Assembly: GCA_949592205.1 (NCBI GenBank)
Contig: CATIUR010000001.1
Span: 216,882,250-216,946,249 of the forward strand
From: Helichrysum umbraculigerum
Lineage: Eukaryota > Streptophyta > Magnoliopsida > Asterales > Asteraceae
Direction of reading: 5' to 3'
DNA: 64,000 nucleotides
Shown here: piece after piece, positions 11,069-23,700 of the stretch
Layout: the number at the start of each line of letters is the position of its first letter
Position numbering within the stretch: the stretch's first letter is position 1
The notes under the pieces: generated by a model
What the model was told of the DNA's origin: nothing
The model's database searches: none
What the model saw: the letters and a program-made list of their open reading frames with translations, nothing else
Position numbers and translations under genes: made by a program

Positions 11069-13372
11069 AAACACCGCCTAAGATTTGAAAGAGATCTCAA
11101 ACACAAAAACTCAGGCCTCTCACTTGACCTTTGACTGTGAAATCTCTAGCAGTATCCGGCATTGCTGAAGTTTCACCATTGTCAAGCTTATCGTGATCAC
11201 GATCTATAAGATTGTATCAAAAACAGGAAAGAAGATATTATTAACTTTTTCTTATAATGCCTTCCAAATATTACCTGAATTGGAATTCGATGGACCTGGT
11301 TTATTTAAACCATCCCCAATGTTCCTGTAAAATCAAATTCTATATGGGTAAAAGTTCAATACGCCTGAAAGCAATAAACAGTCTATACCGCAAAATGAGC
11401 AAGAATTATTTTTCCTAAACCGTAACATTGAGCAAACCTTTTATCGCCTAAATTTTAAACAGCAACACTTTTGGTTTGGTTCATATACATCTTTCTTACT
11501 GATTTAGGACTCAACATAATACTCACTTTTTGGTAAAGGCTATATTTCATCAAACACTCGGTGTGCTCAACAAAAGTTGTTATATAAGACTTTCAATCGA
11601 ACCATGCTCCAACCATAATCAGATTGATTGATGACCCTCAATTTTGTAATTCATAAGACTGAGCTATTATATAAAATGACTGAATAAAAACAGTTCATAA
11701 GCAAGCATGGTTAATGACGAAAGTAACTGTAACCCATATAGACACGCCTTTGTCCGCATTAGAACTAACACACAAACATTTGATGAGGTAGGAGAGGTTC
11801 GATCGGAATACACGTGAGCGAGAGAATCAGCTGATGAAGATTAACATCAATCAATCGACACTCAAAAAAGGATGATTTGGACTTTTGGCAAAAGGGGCAT
11901 GATTTAATTTTCTGAAATTTGTTCAGATTTTGACATCGGTTATATGATACCCGCCTTGAAAGTTTGCATTCGATTGATTTAGGAGATGTTTTGCTACAGA
12001 TTACGATTGAAAGAGGTCCTACATTTATTCTAACCATCACCTGATCATTAACTCAGACTACTACTATTAGGAATCGGAACCTCTTAGACTGTTCATTGGC
12101 TAATACTAATCTAGCACCAACTAATCAGAACCTCTTAGTTGTCTATGTACCACAGGAGAACTGCACTACAGTTGCATTAGTCCCTAAAAAAGAATGATAA
12201 TTACACACAACACCTGATATGTCAATGCGCGTACACACATGACATAACACATGACATAACACATGAACAGCAAAGAGAAATCAAGGATTACTCTATGATT
12301 TCCAACAACATCAGATATGTCAATGCGCGTACACACAACACATAAATACAAAAAACAAAGGCTCAATTTACCCTGCTTGAATTTTTAAAAACTCGCGTGA
12401 TACATCAGCATTGCGGGAACCGTGAATACCTGATAAGAAAAGTCAATTTCAATATCAAAAAAGACAAATGGGCGTCTTAAACGATTTTGTTACATATATT
12501 GAACCGAATCTACATGAAACCTCCAACTTTTTCAATGCATTAAGCCTGACAATGTAGATGGAATAATTATTTAATCACAAAGCTACACACTACATTTATT
12601 CTAAACATCACCTGATCAACACATCATACTAATAATATTAGGAATCAAACCTCTTAGACTGTTCATTGACGTGTTGCATCATCAAAGATTACAGTATTGC
12701 CTTCCCCTGAGCTACATACCTGCACAAATTCAGATAACCTTTTTTTGAGCAGAAATCCATAAAACCACAACATGTACTCACAATTCTGTATGACATATAT
12801 TTCCACCAATGATCAAGTTTTAGGCATTACCACAAACACCTGGCGTGCTTCACAAACGAATGACTGTTACAATTGATATAGACGTGCAAAAATACAGGAT
12901 TGCGAGTCATTAACATCAATCAAACAATTGGAATATCACAAATAGGATAGATTGAACTTTTCATCAAATTAATCAGCCGTTTCTGATGAGAATTTTGAAT
13001 CGATTCTGGTGCAATATGATCCGACCAATCGTCCTAATATTCACCAATAGATTGAAATCCTCCGTTTAAGTGAATGAGGGCAAGATGAATGAAAGAGTCA
13101 ATTTAATTGATTTCGATTTGGGATGTCCTGATCATCTTTCTCAAGTTTAGCGATTGGATTATCTGTTTTTTGGTTGAGCCGACCTTTTTTTTAAAACAGA
13201 AGGAAAGGGATGGGCACTGGATCAAAAGGGCATAGTTGGAAAAAATTAGGTAAAAAATAGTAATATTAATTAATCACTTTGTTAATGATAATCAAGGGCT
13301 AGGATTAATTTGACTAAGCCAATGAAAGGGGGAGATTATTTCTTGAGGGTTGACTTAGAAGAAGATTAGTCA
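11069..13372. repeat. Large internal duplication of the Helitron, copy A
   Basis: About 2.3 kb that matches 16378-18733 almost base for base in the same orientation. It starts near CACCGCCTAAG and ends near TTGACTTAGAAGA. Copy A lacks about 60 bp found near the start of copy B and has scattered substitutions. Confidence 0.9.
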
Positions 13373-13665
13373 ATTATTTGACTCTTAGGCTGCTCTAACA
13401 GTATGCTGTTACCTACCCGGAGCCCCATATGATTGCCTGCTATTAATTATTATATACATTACTCAACTATCAATAGCTAGTTAACCTTAAAACCAATGCT
13501 TAAAGAAGAATACGCATTAGTTTTAGAGCAAAAACTCAGTTAATGTAAGGTCAAATATTTGATTCTTAGGTTGCTTTAATAGTATGCGGTTTCCTACCCG
13601 GTGCCCCATATGAATGCCTGCTATTAATTATTATAAATATAAATTACTCAACTATCAATAGTGAA
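13370..13665. repeat. About 160-bp repeat family, second block
   Basis: Two tandem, diverged units of the repeat at 10830-11050, immediately next to the end of duplication copy A. The second unit is clearly older (for example GGTGCCCCATATGAATG). Confidence 0.75.
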
Positions 13666-14538
13666 CCGTGTATTATTTGTTAAGATAATTCAATCTTAAG
13701 GGCCTATAGTATATATCGTAACAATATTCACATACAATTATTTATAAATGGGACTAATTTGTCGACTCTAGTATGGTGCATAGGCAAGTAAAAATGAACA
13801 ATTCACCATGAAAAGGTTGTGTGATGGGTGCTTTTCCTCCGGTTTTAGAGTTACCGATGTACAAATAAATCAAGCATAAAATCTCAAATGAATCCTTGCA
13901 ATACTACTGCTACTACTGCTACTACTAACCGCAATCGAGAATACAAAACATGATTGGTGAGTTCAACATCACATAAAAACAAGCTGTATAAACATAACTT
14001 GCAGCCTAGAAAGATTCAAATTGCACCTATATTGACGACAATTATGTGTGAATCATAATCCCAAATTGGAAACTGAAAGTCATACATGAATACATTGTTA
14101 ATTTTTTGAAAACTGAAACCCATTTTTTAGCACATGGGCTGAAATTGCCACCTCTGAGCTAAGTTAAAACATATAATATATATTAAAAAATTTATCCATC
14201 ATTTCATTTGATGGTGGCATACAAAAGCGTATTCATATCTTTTCAGTCAAAGAAAAGTATGTTGGAATAAAAACCCAACAAAGTATACTATGGAATTTTA
14301 GTTGCAGTACAACACTTAAACTTTGAAATATAAACATAATAGAATACCTGCATGTAATGAAAATATTCCCTTCACACTCAATGAGATCGTGACCATTCAT
14401 AGCTTAAGTAGTTATTTCCACTTTCGAGTTCATAAAATGCATACCAATACTCAACACTCCTAAGAATTAATATAAACAGGATTAAACATATGAGTAATTC
14501 GCTAAGCCAAACGCAAAGAATGATTGTCAAATCTGAAA

Positions 14539-14939
14539 TCAGACATGCATGGAAGACAGTTAGGAGGAATATTACCTTCTCAACAACTCCTCATGAAGCA
14601 AGTCACGACTCACTCGTCCATGAGCATGACCTATGAGGATGGAAGCGTTGTTATCAAATATTAAAGTAAAATCATGTAGAATAAACGTAGCTCCTAAAGC
14701 ATGGTATAAAAAACTTCAAATCTAAAGATCTTCATAACAATCTTTATGGGATCTCAATATCTTTTGGTATAACCTGGCAAAGACCAAAAACTATGTAAAT
14801 TTCGGAAGTGGGTACAAAGTATAAAGATCTTCATAACCATCAAAACACCAAAAGTTTTTTTTATATCTGATAGCTGGTCATTACATACATCCATACATTT
14901 AGTGTCCACAAAGTTGTAACCATTAATTACACCCTGCAT
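14539..14939 (-). pseudogene. Exon-like pieces in the Helitron
   Basis: A TGCAG acceptor near 14937 precedes an open segment beginning GVINGYNFVDTKCMDV, vaguely like a Tudor-type segment as found in PDS5, but too short to assign. About 200 bp further along, a frame reading GHAHGRVSRDLLHEELLRR ends at a GTAATA donor. Both look like captured exons. I do not recognise the second. Confidence 0.3.
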
Positions 14940-15668
14940 TTTAAATAAGAATCATCACATATTGCATTGTTGAACTTTAAAGTAGGCCACTATGGAAGAC
15001 TACTCAAAAGATTTCGTTCTAAAGTAGTTGAGGACTTTTGAACATTTAGAACTCCTATTTCCAATTCTCAAACATCTATTTGGCTATCATTACGATAACA
15101 CACTGGGCAAGCTTGAGGACCATCCAAAAAATGATAGAACTAAAGGATAAAAAGTTACACACGGGTGGAAATCATATCAAAATAATTAACAGTTACATAC
15201 AAATTATTTATAGTTGCCAAAAAAATCATAAGAAAAAGAAAAGAAGACATCAAAATGGGTGATATGTTTATAAATGGGGGTGGCAGAATAGGTGGGTCAG
15301 ATTATGGGTAAAAATTGCACTTATATTATGGGTAAAAATGGGTTAGAGCAACCAGCATCCAATTTTTTCATCTCCCTTCTATAAAGATTTCAGTTACTAC
15401 TCCTAAAGATTCATGGAGTGACCACAGACAACGGTTCCTCAGCTGTATATATAAACTACATGTAATGCTTTTTAAATAGAAAAAATTCGCAACACGAGGT
15501 GCTCCATACAACTGCTTGTTGCAAGATTTTGGTTGCTCATCAGCCTTATAATTGAAACAAACATAAAGAATTGCAATTCTAAATTGCAACCATCTATTAG
15601 TCAAAAATAGATTAAGAGTGATATCTCAAATTGACTTTCAAGAACCACAATAAAGGGACTGATCATGC

Positions 15669-15693
15669 TTTTTTTTTTTTTTTTTTTTTTTTT
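15669..15693 (+). repeat. Poly(T) tract, 25 nt
   Basis: Uninterrupted T run inside the Helitron. Confidence 0.95.
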
Positions 15694-16377
15694 GTTTTGA
15701 CAACTTAACATAGCTAACAGATTTTTTTTACAGTAATTCATAGCCATTTTTTTTACAAACGGGAGATGGGTTTCATTAGTACCACATTCCACCTATAATA
15801 ACGGAGATAGTACGATAATTTTTCTCAAATGTTGGTTACCTGTTCGTAGGGCAGCCTACCATAGATTAGCGCCACAAGTATGACATATTACCTTAAAATG
15901 CCTTACAAATATTACCTGAATTGGAATAGATGTGCGTTTTGAGTGTGATTATGCAATACTATAAAATCAGGACCAGATAATCAATTGGACTAAAACGGGC
16001 TGTAGAAGATAGTATTGCATTTTTTGAAAACGATCATGCAAGATTAAAGTAGGATGTAGAAGATACTGCTCAGATGTGTTTATAATAAACAGAGTTAGCA
16101 AATTCAGAATATTTAGAAAACTGAGATAGAATGAGAAAAAAAAAAATCATTCTTGTGAAGTAAGGTGAGTGGATTATGAAATAAAAATAATAGTACCCAA
16201 AATTACGTTGGAAAAACGGTAAATTTTGCCCTTAAATAATCAGTTATGTTGTAATTGGTATTAGATTGACATTTGAACTCTCAATATCAGATAATAAAAA
16301 ACAAAATATATTTCTCCAAAAATTCAAACTGATTATCGACTTCATTAGATGGTAAAACAATTCCAAAACGCAAATCT

Positions 16378-18733
16378 AAACACCGCCTAAGATTTGAAAG
16401 AGATCTCAAACACTAAAATTACAAAGATTACCGACAACTTGTGGTGTCTTTTATTGGTAGTTTTAGGAATACCGTGTTCAGGCCTCTCACTTGACCTTTG
16501 ACTGTGAAATCTCTAGCAGTATCTGGCATTGCTGAAGTTTCACCATGGTCAAACTTATCGTGATCACGATCTATAAGACTGCATCAAAAACAGGAAAGAA
16601 GATATTATTAACTTTTTCTTAAAATGCCTTCCAAATATTACCTGAATTGGAATTCGATGGACCTAGTTTATTTAAACCATCCCCAATGTTCCTGTAAAAT
16701 CAAATTCGATATGGGTAAAAGTTCAATACGCCTGAAAGCAATAAACAGGCTATACCGCAAAATGAACAAGAATTATTTTTCCTAAACCGTAACATTGAGC
16801 AAACCTTTTATCGCCTAAATTTTAAACAGCAACACTTTTGGTTTGGTTCATATACATCTTTCTTACTGATTTAGGACTCAACATAATACTCACTTTTTGG
16901 TAAAGGCTATATTTCATCAAACACTCGGTGTGCTCAACAAAAGTTGTTATATAAGACTTTCAATCGAACCATGCTCCAACCATAATCAGATTGATTGATG
17001 ACCCTCAATTTTGTAATTCATAAGACTGAGCTATTATATAAAATGACTGAATAAAAACAGTTCATAAGCAAGCATGGTTAATGACGAAAGTAACTGTAAC
17101 CCATATAGACACGCCTTTGTCCGCATTAGAACTAACACACAAACATTTGATGAGGTAGGAGAGGTTCGATCGGAATACACGTGAGCGAGAGAATCAGCTG
17201 ATGAAGATTAACATCAATCAATCGACACTCAAAAAAGGATGATTTGGACTTTTGGCAAAAGGGGCATGATTTAATTTTCTAAAATTTGTTCAGATTTTGA
17301 CATCGGTTATATGATACCCGCCTTGAAAGTTTGCATTCGATTGATTTAGGAGATGTTTTGCTACAGATTACGATTGAAAGAGGTCCTACATTTATTCTAA
17401 CCATCACCTGATCATTAACTCAGACTACTACTATTAGGAATCGGAACCTCTTAGACTGTTCATTGGCTAATACTAATCTAGCACCAACTAATCAGAACCT
17501 CTTAGTTGTCTATGTACCACAGGAGAACTGCACTACAGTTGCATTAGTCCCTAAAAAAGAATGATAATTACACACAACACCTGATATGTCAATGCGCGTA
17601 CACACATGACATAACACATGACATAACACATGAACAGCAAAGAGAAATCAAGGATTACTCTATGATTTCCAACAACATCAGATATGTCAATGCGCGTACA
17701 CACAACACATAAATACAAAAAACAAAGGCTCAATTTACCCTGCTTGAATTTTTAAAAACTCGCGTGATACATCAGCATTGCGGGAACCGTGAATACCTGA
17801 TAAGAAAAGTCAATTTCAATATCAAAAAAGACAAATGGGCGTCTTAAACGCTTTTGTTACATATATTGAACCGAATGTACATGAAACCTCCAACTTTTTC
17901 AATGCATTAAGCCTGACAATGTAGATGGAATAATTATTTAATCACAAAGCTACACACTACATTTATTCTAAACATCACCTGATCAACACATCATATACTA
18001 ATAATATTAGGAATCAAACCTCTTAGACTATTCATTGACGTGTTGCATCATCAAAGATTACAGTATTGCCTTCCCCTGAGCTACATACCTGCACAAATTC
18101 AGATAACCTTTTTTTGAGCAGAAATCCATAAAACCACAACATGTACTCACAATTCTGTATGACATATATTTCCACCAATTATAAAGTTTTAGGCATTACC
18201 ACAAACACCTGGCGTGCTTCACAAACGAATGACTGTTACAATTGATATAGACGTGCAAAAATATAGGATTGCGAGTCATTAACATCAATCAAACAATTGG
18301 AAAATCACAAATAGGATAGATTGAAATTTTCATCAAATTAATCAGCCGTTTCTTATGCGAATTTTGAATCGATTCTGGTGCAATATGATCCGACCAATCG
18401 TCCTAATATTCACCAATAGATTGAAATCCTCCGTTTAAGTGAATGAGGGCAAGATGAATGAAAGAGTCGATTTAATCGATTTCGATTTGGGATGTCCTGA
18501 TCATCTTTCTCAAGTGTAGCGATTGGATTATCTTTTTTTTGGTTGAGCCGACCTTTTTTATTAAAACAGAAGGAAAGGGATGGGCACCGGATCAAAAGGG
18601 CATGGTGGGAAAAAATTAGGTAAAAAATAGTAAGATTAATTAATCACTTTGTTAATGATAATCAAGGGCTAGGATTAATTTGACTAAGCCAATGAAAGGG
18701 GGAGATTATTTCTTGAGGGTTGACTTAGAAGAT
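16378..18733. repeat. Large internal duplication of the Helitron, copy B
   Basis: The partner of 11069-13372. Copy B reaches the Helitron 5' end directly, whereas copy A stops about 40 bp short of the equivalent terminus. A minus-strand exon-like frame near 16440-16590 (with NGETSAMPDTARDFTVKG in copy A and a close variant here) is more complete in this copy. Confidence 0.9.
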
Positions 18734-18878
18734 GATTAACTAATAAACCCTCTCTTATAATAGATAAGAGAGATTTGGCCTGATATTACTTATATACAAT
18801 TCATAGTCAAATGATGTATCATCTTACATTTATCTGTAATATAATCATCAATCACTAATAATAAAATAATACGGTTAT

Positions 18879-20753
18879 TATAACGCCCCTCATTTAATAT
18901 CACAATATAATATTAAGTCTGGCGGAAGCGACTACTTGAAATACATATTCTATTAAAATCCTGCTAGAAATTTTCGCAAACCTTTATACAATATGTTTAA
19001 CTATTTAACAAACATAGTTAACATGTTTACAACCCAGGGCATTATATGCTATAAAACACTATTTATTACAAACTGGATCAGAGTTGTAAGTTTCAAACAT
19101 TCCCAGCGTCAAAACATCCTTCCTGACTACCCACATATTATACATTACCTGCAGGAAGTAAATTGAGGGATTAGCACGAAGCTAAGTGAATGAATAATCA
19201 ACTACAATTCAATTTAGCTAACAATCTGTTCACAATCAATAATGCAACAAATATCGTCAAGAGGAACGGTGGTTCCTAAGGACCCTGTGCCGGGTGGCCC
19301 CATCAGAACACTTAAATCAACTGTCAGGCCAAAACAGTGATTAACCGCTAACTAAATGCTAATCTCCATCAACACATGTACGCAACCCTATGTTGACCAA
19401 CATTAGCAATCCAGTCCAACCGACAATCTAGTTGACCTCTGGAATGTACATTTCAATTCAATGTTCAACAAACAACCAATCAAATGGCATATCATTTCAA
19501 GGTTAACATACTATCAATAGTAATCCTATAATTACTGATTGAAATCAAACTGACACAACTAAATCAAACTGTGAGTTTCAAATCCACTCACCTGATTATC
19601 TCGTTTCACTTACTCAGCTGTCTTATCTCGCTGAGCTCTTTGCTTATCTGAGAATCAACAATCAGGTAAAAGTTAGAAATCAAGATCATAACACTTGAAT
19701 AACATTAATTTAAATCATTAGGAACTTAGTCAAATTAACATCACAATTATCATAAGTCCCTAAATACAACTACTATCATGTGTTGTCATGTTAATAAGTA
19801 CAATTTACATTGCAAACAACAATTTAGAACAAGTCTTAAAGGTCAAACAAAATATTTGCTGGAACACACTACAAGCCGCCGGCTTCCTATAGCCAGCCGC
19901 CGGCTTCTCCATTCCAGCCGCCGGGTGATTTAATTTTGGAGGTAACAGAACTTAATTGCGTTTTAAAGCTTCTATTGGCCGCCGGATAACCAATCAACCC
20001 GCCGGCTATGGCTTTCAAGCCGCCGGCTTGGGTAGTTCACCCGCCGGTTTCCTTTCTACACAACGAAGCCGCCGGCTTCAGGGTACCAGCCGCCGGGTTC
20101 AACCGACGTACAGGGGATACCCAGTTCAGCTATGGCAGAAACTCAGCAAACAAATCACAACATATAAACCACAAACTCGATTTCAGTAGCATATATTCAC
20201 TCATATAGCATCATTTAAACATGTTATAACATACCATAACATCAAGATCATCAAACACATGTATTCACTCAAAGTATAGATTAACAAAAATCAAAACTTA
20301 CCACTTAGAACTAAAAACAAGTTGGTGGTGATGATTTACTAGCTAAAATCAAGATCAATCAGCTCAAAATCACTTGTTCCAAAGCTTGTTTGCAAAGATT
20401 TTAAAGGTTTTGAAGTTTTAGGGTTTATGGTTTCCAAAAAGGGAAAGTGTAAAACTTTCCTAAAAAGGAAATATTTAAGACGGTTGAGATTTTACACCGA
20501 CCAGTATCCACTTAAAACTAGTCCCCTTTTCAATCTATTGTCTGGAACCTAAAAACCATTTGCGAGAAACTTCTTTTATTGCACCGTCAACTATAGTAAA
20601 TTAAAACAATCAATAATTTACTAAGCACAATAAGTCCTTAAGCTTATTTAACTAAGTTTCGCAAATAAACAATTAATATCAAATAATTTCTAATACAATT
20701 AAATATATCAATTTAAAATTAGAAATTACCGGACCAGAAGAGAGGATGTTACA
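18879..20753 (-). repeat. 3' LTR of the Tekay element
   Basis: 1875 bp, same length as the 5' LTR. Holds the CCGCCGG array at 19876-20096 and a TTAAATATTTCC stretch near 20470 that could serve as a TATA-like box (weak). Short frames across the GC-rich array are not genes. Confidence 0.95.
19876..20096. repeat. CCGCCGG array in the 3' LTR (copy at 26481-26701 in the 5' LTR)
   Basis: Nine CCGCCGG motifs start at 19876, 19897, 19918, 19979, 19999, 20020, 20041, 20069 and 20090. Six of the eight gaps are 20-21 bp; the others are 61 and 28 bp. Several copies lie in AAGCCGCCGGCTT with a GCCGGC palindrome. Confidence 0.92.
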
Positions 20754-20767
20754 ACTCTCCCCCCCTT
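20754..20767 (-). other. Polypurine tract
   Basis: AAGGGGGGGAGAGT immediately before the 3' LTR, priming site for plus-strand DNA. It overlaps the gag-pol stop codon. Confidence 0.9.
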
Positions 20768-23700
20768 AAGAAGATTTCGCCCCCGAAATCTCATCACGAT
20801 CAAATAATCCAGGATATCTGGATTTCATAATATCCTCTGTTTCCCACGTTAGGTTTTCACCTAAGCTATGTTTCCATTTCACTAACACCATGGGAATCTG
20901 TTTCTTCCTAAGTTTAGTCACTTTTCTGTCAAGAAGTTCAACTGGTTCTTCTACTAACCTTTGACTTTGATCAACTTTCAAATCTTTCAAAGGAAGAATC
21001 TGAGACTGGTCTTCAACGTTACATTTCCTCAAATAACAAATGTTAAACGTATCATGAATATCAGCAAGCTCTGGAGGAAGATCCAATGTAACAGACTGAT
21101 CATTAACAATCTGACGAATTCTAAACGGTCCAATATATCGAGGAGCCAATTTGCCACGTTTCCCAAACCGTATTATCCCTTTCGAAGGCGAAACTTTCAG
21201 ATAAACAAGTTCACCTTCAGCAAAAATAACAGGTCGACGTTTAGGATCTGCATATTGTTTCTGTCTATCACGTGCAGCTTTCAACTTTTCACGAGCCACT
21301 GCCACTTTATCAGCTGTCATTTGAACAATGTCTGGACCTGCAAACTGCTTCTCACCTGCCTCTAGCCAACAAGTTGGAGTTCTACAACGGCGTCCATAAA
21401 GCATTTCATATGGAGGCATGCCAATACTAGAATGATATGAGTTATTATAAGCAAACTCAACCAATGGCAAATGAGAATCCCAAGAACCACCATACTCTAG
21501 AATACAAGCTCTTAACATATCCTCAAGCGTTTGAATCGTACGTTCTGACTGACCATCGGTTTGAGGATGATAAGCTGTACTAAGATTCACACGTGTACCC
21601 AATTCATGTTGCAAACTCTGCCAGAAATGAGATACAAACCTCGGATCTCTATCAGATACAATCGATAATGGAATACCATGCCGAGAAACAATCTCATTTA
21701 CATACAACTGTGCAAGTTTACTCAAAGATGCAGTTTCACTAGAAGCGAGAAAATGAGCACTCTTGGTCAATCGATCAACAATAACCCAAACCATATCATT
21801 TCCTCGGGCAGTTCGAGGCAACTTGGTTACAAAATCCATAGTCAAATGTTCCCACTTCCATTCAGGAATCTCAAGCTGTTTCAACGACCCATACGGCTTC
21901 TGATGTTCAGCTTTAACTTGAGAACAAATATGACAAGAACTAACAAACCTTGCTACATCCATCTTCATTGTAGGCCACCAATACAAAGGTTTCAAGTCAT
22001 TATACATTTTAGTACTTCCTGGATGTACTGACAATCTGGACTTATGGGCTTCATTCAGAATAACATCCCGAAGACCACCAAACAAAGGTATCCAAACACG
22101 AGACTGAAAGGTTTTTAATCCTCTCGAATCATCCAATAACAATTCCTTTCGATTCAACATAATTTCAGATTTCAAATTATGATCTAACAAAGCCTCTAAC
22201 TGTGCAGCTTTTATCTGAGCCACCAAATCAGAAGAAACTTCTAAACGCATAAAATAAACTCGATCAGAAGTTACCTTGCGGCTTAAAGCATCAGCAACCA
22301 CATTGGCTTTCCCTGGATGGTATTTAATTTCACAATCATAATCCTTGATTAATTCCAACCATCGTCTCTGCCGCATATTCAACTCTTGCTGTGAAAATAT
22401 ATACTGAAGACTCTTGTGATCTGTACAAATAACACATTTGGTACCATACAAGTAATGCCTCCAGATTTTTAAAGCAAACACAACTGCTGCAAGTTCTAAA
22501 TCATGGGTAGGATAATTTCTTTCATGAGGTTTGAGCTGACGAGAAGCATAAGCAATCACACGATCTCGCTGCATTAAAACACAACCCAAACCAGCAATCG
22601 ATGCATCACAATAAACAATAAAATCATCGGACCCATCTGGCAATGCTAACACAGGAGCCTGACATAACAACTGTTTCAGAGTCTGAAAAGCAGCTTCCTG
22701 TTGTTCAGTCCATACAAATTTTTCATCCTTACGGGTCAATTTAGTCAACGAACCGGCAATTTTGGAAAAATCTTTAATAAACTTCCGGTAATAACCCGCC
22801 AAACCAAGAAAACTTTTTATTTCTGAAGCCGACTTCGGAGCTTTCCAATTCATAACAGCTTCAATTTTCGAAGGATCAACTTTAACACCATCATTACAAA
22901 TAATATGACCCAAAAACTGTACTTCCCGAATCCAAAATTCACATTTAGAAAACTTTGCATACAAGTGTTCTCTCTTTAAGGTTTCCAATACCAACCTCAA
23001 ATGCATTCCATGCTCTGATTCGGATTTAGAATATACCAAAATGTCATCGATAAACACAATCACAAATTTATCAAGAAAAGGTCGACAAACACGGTTCATC
23101 AAATCCATAAAAACTGCTGGAGCATTCGTCAAACCAAAAGGCATAACTAGAAATTCAAAATGACCATATCTGGTTCTAAATGCAGTCTTTGGAATATCAC
23201 AATCCCTAACACGAACTTGATGATAACCTGTTCTCAAATCAATCTTTGAATAAAATGAAGATCCCTGCAACTGATCAAATAAATCATCTATCCGAGGCAG
23301 AGGATATTTATTCTTTACTGTCCTTTTATTCAATTCCCTATAGTCAATGCACATTCTAAAAGACCCATCTTTCTTTTTCACAAACAGAACTGGTGCACCC
23401 CAGGGAGAAGAACTAGGCCGAATAAACCCTTTATCCAACAACTCCTGTATCTGATTCATCATTTCACGTATCTCAGATGGAGCTAATCTATAAGGGGTTT
23501 TAGCTATAGGTGAAGAGTCAGGAACAAGATCAATCTGATATTCAACCTCCCTAACCGGTGGTAAACCAGGTAATTCATTAGGGAATACTTCCGGATACTC
23601 AGAAACAACCGGTACATCAGAAAGGGATTTCTTTTCTAACTTAGCATCAATCACGTAAGCTAGATACGATTCACAGCCCTTAGACAAAGATTTCCTAGCT

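Larger units (their letters stand above)
8619..18773 (-). mobile_element. Candidate non-autonomous Helitron, about 10.2 kb
   Basis: The minus-strand 5' end is A|TCTCTCTTATC at 18773, followed by a short inverted repeat (CTCTCTTAT...ATAAGAGAG). The 3' end is the 17-bp near-palindrome CCCGCAAA-T-TTTGCGGG at 8630-8646, then CATGAT and CTAG|T at 8619-8622. A TC start, a hairpin some 7-10 nt before CTRR, and insertion between A and T are the known Helitron hallmarks. No Rep/helicase frame is present. The interior has many exon-like pieces, a PDS5-like fragment and a large internal duplication. The pairing of these two ends is inferred from orientation and from shared ends with 29570-55768. Confidence 0.6.

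Noticed and set aside
12184..12366. 60-residue ORF found twice (also 17551-17733) as a conserved gene
   Set aside because: It is identical only because it lies in the Helitron duplication; no motif or codon pattern supports it.
19956..20208. Open frames in the LTR GC-rich array (also 26561-26813)
   Set aside because: Non-coding LTR; frames arise because the array is GC-rich and lacks stops.
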